A stretch of DNA of 38,165 nt from the NCBI GenBank assembly GCA_052169645.1, contig JBQNCA010000016.1, forward strand, positions 1-38,165, in the 5' to 3' direction. This document shows, one piece after another, positions 33,383 through 38,165 of this stretch (the stretch's first letter is position 1; each line of letters starts with the position of its first letter). The notes under the pieces were generated by a model that worked only from the letters and a program-made list of their open reading frames with translations, had not been told where the DNA came from and did no database searches. The position numbers and the translations under genes were made by a program. This DNA comes from JAIKWW01 sp052169645. GTDB lineage: Bacteria > Bacillota > Clostridia > Peptostreptococcales > Anaerovoracaceae.

Positions 33383-34777
33383 TTAAAATTCCAGCGAATT
33401 AGGAGTTCTCGGAAAAGGGATAACATCTCTGATATTCGACATTCCCGTAATGTACATGACCATACGCTCAAACCCCAATCCGAATCCTGCATGCTTCACT
33501 CCGCCATATCTGCGAAGATCCATATACCAGTCATAAGCCTCCATGCACATTCCCAACTCTTTCATTCGGGTTTCCAGTATATCGGCACGCTCTTCACGTT
33601 GACTGCCGCCGATTATCTCGCCTATACCGGGAACCAACAAATCTACAGCAGCTACAGTCCGTCCGTCATCGTTTACTCTCATATAAAAAGCTTTTATATC
33701 TTTAGGATAATCTGTTACAAATACGGGTTTTTTAAATATCACCTCAGATATATAACGCTCATGCTCCGTCTGCAAATCTTCTCCCCATTCTACGGGATAC
33801 TCAAAATCCTTATCGGAGCTTTTCAGAAGTTCCACGGCATCAGTATATGTGATATGCCCGAAATCCGAGCTGATTATAGAATTCAATTTTTCCGACAATC
33901 CTTTTTCAACAAAAGCGTCGAAAAATTCGATTTCCTCGGGAGCATTTTCCAAAACATATGAAATCAAATACTTTATCATAGCTTCTGCAAGCTTCATATC
34001 ATCCTCAAGATCTGCAAAAGCTATTTCAGGCTCTATCATCCAAAATTCGGAAGCATGCCTCGCCGTGTTGGAATCCTCCGCTCTGAATGTCGGTCCGAAA
34101 GTATAAACCTTTCCGTATGCCAGCGCATATACCTCCGCTTCAAGCTGACCGCTGACGGTAAGAGACGCCTGCTTACCGAAAAAATCATTGCAGTAATCTA
34201 TCTCGCCCGCTTCATTCCTCGGTACCGATTCCAAATCCAACGCCGTTACATGAAACATTTCTCCCGCACCTTCGGCATCGCTGCCGGTTATAACGGGAGT
34301 ATGCACATATATAAATCCCCTTTCTTGAAAGAATTTATGGATTGCATAGGCTAATAACGATCTGACTCTGAATACTGCTGAAAATGTATTGCTTCTCGGT
34401 CTGAGATGCGCAATTTCTCTTAGGAAACCCATAGTATGGCGCTTTTTTTGCAAGGGATAGTCTTTATCCGCCTCCGCTTCAACTATAAGCTCGTCAGCAT
34501 GTATTTCAAAGGCCTGCTTTGCATCAGGTGTAAGCACGAGCTTTCCTTTTACAGTTATTGCCGCAGCGGCTGTAAGCTTCGTAACCTTGTCAAAATTTTC
34601 AAGACCTTCATCATATACTATCTGAACTGAATGAAAAAAGCTTCCGTCATTCAGCTCGATAAATCCGAATTTTTTTGATGCACGATTAGTCCTGATCCAT
34701 CCGTGAACGCTCACATCGCCCTCTGATAAACTGCCGGACTTAAAGCTGTTATATAATGTCCTTATATCTGTAATCAT
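33383..34777 (-). CDS. asnS: Asparaginyl-tRNA synthetase
   Basis: A class II aminoacyl-tRNA synthetase of 464 residues. The N-terminal OB-fold anticodon-binding domain is at about 20-115 (VHGWIRTNRASKKFGF). The catalytic domain has motif 2 FRAEDSNTARHASEFWMIE and motif 3 GFGLGFERMVMYITGM, then RDVIPFPRTP. Candidate ATGs are at 34795, 34783 and 34777. AAGGA lies 10 nt before 34777 and 4 nt before 34783; 34777 also gives the family-like MITDI start. The 5' end overlaps the upstream GT2-like gene by 29 nt, so translation may be coupled. Confidence 0.94.
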   Translation of the reverse strand: MITDIRTLYNSFKSGSLSEGDVSVHGWIRTNRASKKFGFIELNDGSFFHSVQIVYDEGLENFDKVTKLTAAAAITVKGKLVLTPDAKQAFEIHADELIVEAEADKDYPLQKKRHTMGFLREIAHLRPRSNTFSAVFRVRSLLAYAIHKFFQERGFIYVHTPVITGSDAEGAGEMFHVTALDLESVPRNEAGEIDYCNDFFGKQASLTVSGQLEAEVYALAYGKVYTFGPTFRAEDSNTARHASEFWMIEPEIAFADLEDDMKLAEAMIKYLISYVLENAPEEIEFFDAFVEKGLSEKLNSIISSDFGHITYTDAVELLKSSDKDFEYPVEWGEDLQTEHERYISEVIFKKPVFVTDYPKDIKAFYMRVNDDGRTVAAVDLLVPGIGEIIGGSQREERADILETRMKELGMCMEAYDWYMDLRRYGGVKHAGFGLGFERMVMYITGMSNIRDVIPFPRTPNSLEF

Positions 34778-35414
34778 TCCCATGAATTCCTTCATTGCAA
34801 GCTCCGACTTCCGCCAATCTCAAGCTTGTAACCGGGGCCCCGCTTTTAACCATCCCGTTTATGAGATTAAATATATATGATGCATTCTTCCCTCGTGTGG
34901 CAAGCGCAAGCTTAATATGTTCTGCGGGAATTCCTATTACGCCTTTTGTCGGATCGGAGCAGATTACTCCCGTGCGGAGCTTCAAAGTCCATGAATTAAC
35001 ACCGTACCTCAGCTTGTCTTTCAAGCCTTTGCTGAAGCCCTCCGATTCGTTTTCCGCTATTACCGCCGCATTTCTGTTTTCTTTCATCTTTTTTGCAACC
35101 TGCAATATATGCTCCGCAGTGCAGCTGTTTACGGAGCCTACGACCAAAATTCCGTCGATTCCCGGCTCCTTTTCATCTATAAGCTTCAATCCGGCACGCA
35201 TGGTCACTCCAACTCCGAGCTTTTCTTTCTGTGATATTACTCTTATCCCGATAGATCTCAATCGTCTGAAAACGTAATGAGTTCGCTCCCTGCTGCCGTC
35301 GTCGACAACTATTATATCCGATATATATTCTTTACCGTTTGCCATAACAGCCTTTATCAAATTTACCAAATTTTCATCCGGATTAAATGCCGATATGAGG
35401 ATTACGTTCTTCAT
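34749..35414 (-). CDS. Small GT2-fold glycosyltransferase-like protein lacking the DxD motif
   Basis: A 221-residue protein with the N-terminal half of a GT-A fold: NVILISAFNPDENL, then the nucleotide-binding VVDDG (36-40), then KLGVGVTMRAGL. Where GT2 enzymes have the metal-binding DxD (as in LDADG), this protein has VVGSVNS (91-97) with no acidic residue. It may be inactive or use a different mechanism. No membrane segment is present. GGGAGG lies 8 nt before the ATG at 35414. It lies 102 nt after the GGDEF-EAL gene and overlaps asnS. Confidence 0.75.
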   Translation of the reverse strand: MKNVILISAFNPDENLVNLIKAVMANGKEYISDIIVVDDGSRERTHYVFRRLRSIGIRVISQKEKLGVGVTMRAGLKLIDEKEPGIDGILVVGSVNSCTAEHILQVAKKMKENRNAAVIAENESEGFSKGLKDKLRYGVNSWTLKLRTGVICSDPTKGVIGIPAEHIKLALATRGKNASYIFNLINGMVKSGAPVTSLRLAEVGACNEGIHGNDYRYKDII

Positions 35415-35516
35415 CAAACTGCCCTCCCTTTTATCGGTAATAATAACCTCCGAATGTGACGGTTATGTAATGGGAATATATAATTTTAACAATCAGCTGA
35501 AATTATTTTTCTTATC

Positions 35517-37958
35517 TCAATGCTCCAACAGGAATACATTGTTTCTGACATTATTAAAGAAGTCCTCAAAAGACTGCGGTTTTGAGAAATAATATCCTTG
35601 AAGCTTATTGCAGCCTACCTCTCTAACAAACTCGAGATGATCCTCTCCCTCTACACCTTCCATGAGAGTATAGAAATTCAGAGCTTTTATCATGCCGATA
35701 GTATGCGCAAGAATAACCCTTGTTCTCGGATTGTCCTGTAATGAGCGTAAAAAGCTCATATCTATCTTTATCATGTCAAAATTATAATCTTTAAGTACAT
35801 TCAGAGAAGAATATCCGCTTCCGAAGTCATCCATCCAAACCTCAAAACCCGCCTTGTGGAAACGCTGTATGCCCGATTTCAACAACTCATTATTGCTTGA
35901 AAGTGCACTTTCCGTAATTTCAATATGCATCTTCTTTCTCGGCATCCCTACTCTGTCAACCAGGTTACAGACCTCATTGACTATATCGCACAATTCAAAA
36001 TCCAAACGTGAGATATTTACGCTTACAGGCATCATTTCTATATGATTCTTCTTAAATTCGATATAGTGTCCGCATATTCTATTGATCATATAAAGATCCA
36101 GTTTATGTATAAGCCTGTAGGTTTCAAGTATTTCTATGAAATCGCCCGGATTTATCATCCCGTATCTCTTATCCTGCCAACGACACAAAGCCTCGGTATT
36201 GCAAACTCTCAAAGTGTTTGCATTCACTATAGGTTGATAATACACGAGAATATTTCCATTTTTGAGTGCATCCTCAAAAGAGTCTATTATATACTGTCGC
36301 TTGAGTAGCAATTCGCCCATAGATTTTTCATAATAATTGAAAGGCTTGTTATAATCCTTCTTTATCCTGTCACATGCAAGCTTTGCATGATCACAGGCTT
36401 TACTTATCTGTGTATCATTATCATCAAAGATGTAAATGCCCGCCTTTATACTCACAAGCTTGTCATTTTTATAGTGTCCGAGCCTCTCCTGAACCTCAAG
36501 TATCCCTTTTTCGCAATCCTTTAATCCGGTCATTACTACAAAATGGTCAAATGAGAGTCTTGACACCAATCTGTCAGGGAATACCCCTTTTATCGTATCT
36601 GCAAGGAATTTCAAAAGTCCGTCACCCTCATCAAAACCGAATTCCTCATTGTAAGCTTTCATATTTATAATATTGAAATATATGATTACGATATCGTCCT
36701 CATAATTTTTTCTTAATATATTCAAAAGTATTTTTGCCTTATTTAAGAAATAAGACATGGACATAAGCCCCGTAAGATCATCCATTTTGCCTGATCGGGA
36801 TTTTGAATAATAATCTATCAAAGATCTGTCTTCATCATCATCAGGGCGTTCGAATACATCACCTACTATGGTATTTCTCCCCCTGTCCTTAGCTACAAAA
36901 AGCTGCATATCGACAAATCGGAGCATATCATTTATATCATTGAGACTTTCAACTCTTCCGTAGGTGTAACCGCCTGAAAGCCCCGAGCCTTTTATTTCTG
37001 AAAGTTCCTTTGATTCGTTCAGCTCCTGCTTCAAATTTCGTATAAGTTCCTGAAATTCGGGTATGGAAACATCCTTTAAGATAACCATAAATTCGTCATC
37101 GCCATATCTGTAGCAATTGTTTTTGCCGAAAACCTTGACCAAAATATCGGTAAAGATTATCATCAATCCGTCACTTTCCTCGTTGCCGAAATTGCTGTTA
37201 TAGCGCTTGAAATCATCGATATCCGCCATCAGTACACAAACATTTTGATTGATAAAAGCTTCTGAATCCATTTTCAAGGCATTGCGGTTTTTAAGCCCCG
37301 TAAGCTGATCTATTACGGAAAGCTGCTCCATTTCTATATACATATCCATTTGAAGCTCTTCATTTTTTAAAACAATCAGCTTCTCGGTATAATTTATCAA
37401 GCCTATGGCAATAATTACGACCCAAAAAAGCACTAAGGATGCAGCATTTTTAGTAATCACATAAGGGCTGTCGTAAATAGACATAAGAAACGTTGTAAAT
37501 GCTATACCTGATGCGGCAATCATATATATAGGATTAACCCATAAAAAACAGTACACCAATACCGCTCCGAGCAAAAAGGATGTAGTGCTACCGTTATTCA
37601 AATAGGTATCCACTCCCAGTGAAGTTCCTATTACGGTAAAAATTGTTATATAAGAATATATCAGAATTTTAGTTAGCTTGTTGTTATTAAAAAAACCTTT
37701 TAAATATAAAATACAATATATTATAAAGAAGACATTTACCGCAAGCTTTATAGCAATACAAACCGTTATTAAAGAATTTCCGCTTCCGGAAATGAAAGGC
37801 AATGTACCTTCCTGTACAAAATCCAAAACCAATTCAATTATCATATCGGCACAGATAGCCAGTGCTATCCCCAATATAAGCGATATGTTGATTCTGTTGG
37901 TCTTTTCCAACAGCAATGCGTTATTTTCATATCTTAAAAAATAATCTTTAAATCTCAT
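35517..37958 (-). CDS. Membrane GGDEF-GGDEF-EAL protein, probable c-di-GMP phosphodiesterase
   Basis: An 813-residue membrane protein. About six hydrophobic segments (26-190) form a MASE-like sensor, followed by a short coil. GGDEF domain 1 (211-367) has a GDDEF signature (286-290), keeps the metal aspartates in ADIDDF, and has no RxxD inhibitory site. Domain 2 (about 391-540) is strongly degenerate: SFDHF at 469-473. The EAL domain (555-806) keeps E589 (EAL), N648, E680, D710/D711, K731, E767 and Q787 with normal spacing, so it should hydrolyse c-di-GMP. Cyclase activity of domain 1 is doubtful. The ATG at 37958 has only a weak GGGTAG binding site. The signal sensed is unknown. Confidence 0.9.
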   Translation of the reverse strand: MRFKDYFLRYENNALLLEKTNRINISLILGIALAICADMIIELVLDFVQEGTLPFISGSGNSLITVCIAIKLAVNVFFIIYCILYLKGFFNNNKLTKILIYSYITIFTVIGTSLGVDTYLNNGSTTSFLLGAVLVYCFLWVNPIYMIAASGIAFTTFLMSIYDSPYVITKNAASLVLFWVVIIAIGLINYTEKLIVLKNEELQMDMYIEMEQLSVIDQLTGLKNRNALKMDSEAFINQNVCVLMADIDDFKRYNSNFGNEESDGLMIIFTDILVKVFGKNNCYRYGDDEFMVILKDVSIPEFQELIRNLKQELNESKELSEIKGSGLSGGYTYGRVESLNDINDMLRFVDMQLFVAKDRGRNTIVGDVFERPDDDEDRSLIDYYSKSRSGKMDDLTGLMSMSYFLNKAKILLNILRKNYEDDIVIIYFNIINMKAYNEEFGFDEGDGLLKFLADTIKGVFPDRLVSRLSFDHFVVMTGLKDCEKGILEVQERLGHYKNDKLVSIKAGIYIFDDNDTQISKACDHAKLACDRIKKDYNKPFNYYEKSMGELLLKRQYIIDSFEDALKNGNILVYYQPIVNANTLRVCNTEALCRWQDKRYGMINPGDFIEILETYRLIHKLDLYMINRICGHYIEFKKNHIEMMPVSVNISRLDFELCDIVNEVCNLVDRVGMPRKKMHIEITESALSSNNELLKSGIQRFHKAGFEVWMDDFGSGYSSLNVLKDYNFDMIKIDMSFLRSLQDNPRTRVILAHTIGMIKALNFYTLMEGVEGEDHLEFVREVGCNKLQGYYFSKPQSFEDFFNNVRNNVFLLEH

Positions 37959-38165
37959 ATAATTCTACCCGTAGCACTAAACAAAGACACACATTTCAAG
38001 CAGCTTCAAAAAATACAACTGTTAATTTTTTAATAATATACTTAATTATAAAACTTTATCATATGCTATATGTTATAGAAGCTTCAAATATCATATTGAA
38101 CTGCTTATCAAAAAACGCCTTGCTGAAGTCTCTCATATATCTCCAAGACTTTAAAGTTAAATCTT
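37959..38165. other. Upstream region of the GGDEF-EAL gene up to the window edge
   Basis: AT-rich. A possible minus-strand promoter is TTGAAG (38082-38087) and TATGAT (38058-38063), 18 bp apart. It contains the block at 38086-38158 that resembles 17199-17284. No gene is seen. Confidence 0.4.

Noticed and set aside
33266..33961. 231-codon rightward frame antisense to asnS, with a GAAAGG-like sequence before it
   Set aside because: Its first codons lie in the terminator hairpin and the rest is antisense of a clear asparaginyl-tRNA synthetase.

Overview
This 38 kb window looks like a chromosomal stretch of a low-to-mid G+C Bacillota bacterium, most likely an anaerobic member of the class Clostridia. 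The grounds are AGGAGG-type ribosome binding sites, a rubredoxin-first (reverse) rubrerythrin, a SpoVT/AbrB-type regulator, a Moco-hydroxylase maturation pair, the lonA-ysxC gene order and very AT-rich intergenic DNA. A family such as Anaerovoracaceae is possible, but I cannot prove it from sequence alone. I saw no rRNA, tRNA, CRISPR array, prophage or insertion sequence.

Layout. Positions 1-771 (+) hold the C-terminal part of a surface-type Fn3-like protein whose beginning is broken or out of frame at the window edge. It converges on an S-layer-homology protein (954-3152, -). Next come a stand-alone acyl-CoA dehydrogenase with a C-terminal extension (3670-5196, -), sbcDC (5522-9420, -) under a promoter with a LexA-type box, reverse rubrerythrin (9725-10267, -), cardiolipin synthase (10543-12114, -), and an xdhC-nifS pair (12240-14429, -) likely to act in molybdenum-cofactor sulfuration. 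A cold-shock protein and an AraC regulator follow. A short rightward pair comes next: a small membrane protein and an AbrB-like regulator with a zinc knuckle.

From 17298 to 26646 lies a long leftward proteostasis and salvage cluster. In transcription order it is CYTH phosphatase, tig, clpP, clpX, lon, ysxC, a DUF1232 protein, hpt, pduL and deoC. It joins trigger factor, the ClpXP and Lon proteases and the ribosome-assembly GTPase to purine and deoxyribose-phosphate salvage. Upstream are a beta-CASP metallo-beta-lactamase RNase-like protein and a polar amino acid ABC transporter (binding protein, permease, ATPase). A hairpin separates the binding-protein gene from the rest, and tandem operator-like repeats lie in its leader.

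The right side holds a divergent rightward pair (a conserved protein of unknown function and an Elp3-like radical SAM protein). It converges through a strong shared terminator on asnS, which is preceded by a small GT2-like protein that has lost its DxD motif and by a membrane-anchored GGDEF-GGDEF-EAL protein. In the last, both cyclase signatures are degenerate but the phosphodiesterase site is intact.

The most interesting items are the permuted XdhC beside a cysteine desulfurase, the acyl-CoA dehydrogenase with a relocated catalytic base and an extra C-terminal module, the LexA box on sbcDC, an 18-bp perfect palindrome inside the rubrerythrin promoter, the tandem operator repeats before the ABC transporter, and a possible dispersed intergenic repeat (17.2 kb and 38.1 kb). 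No whole new multi-gene defence or mobile system is evident.
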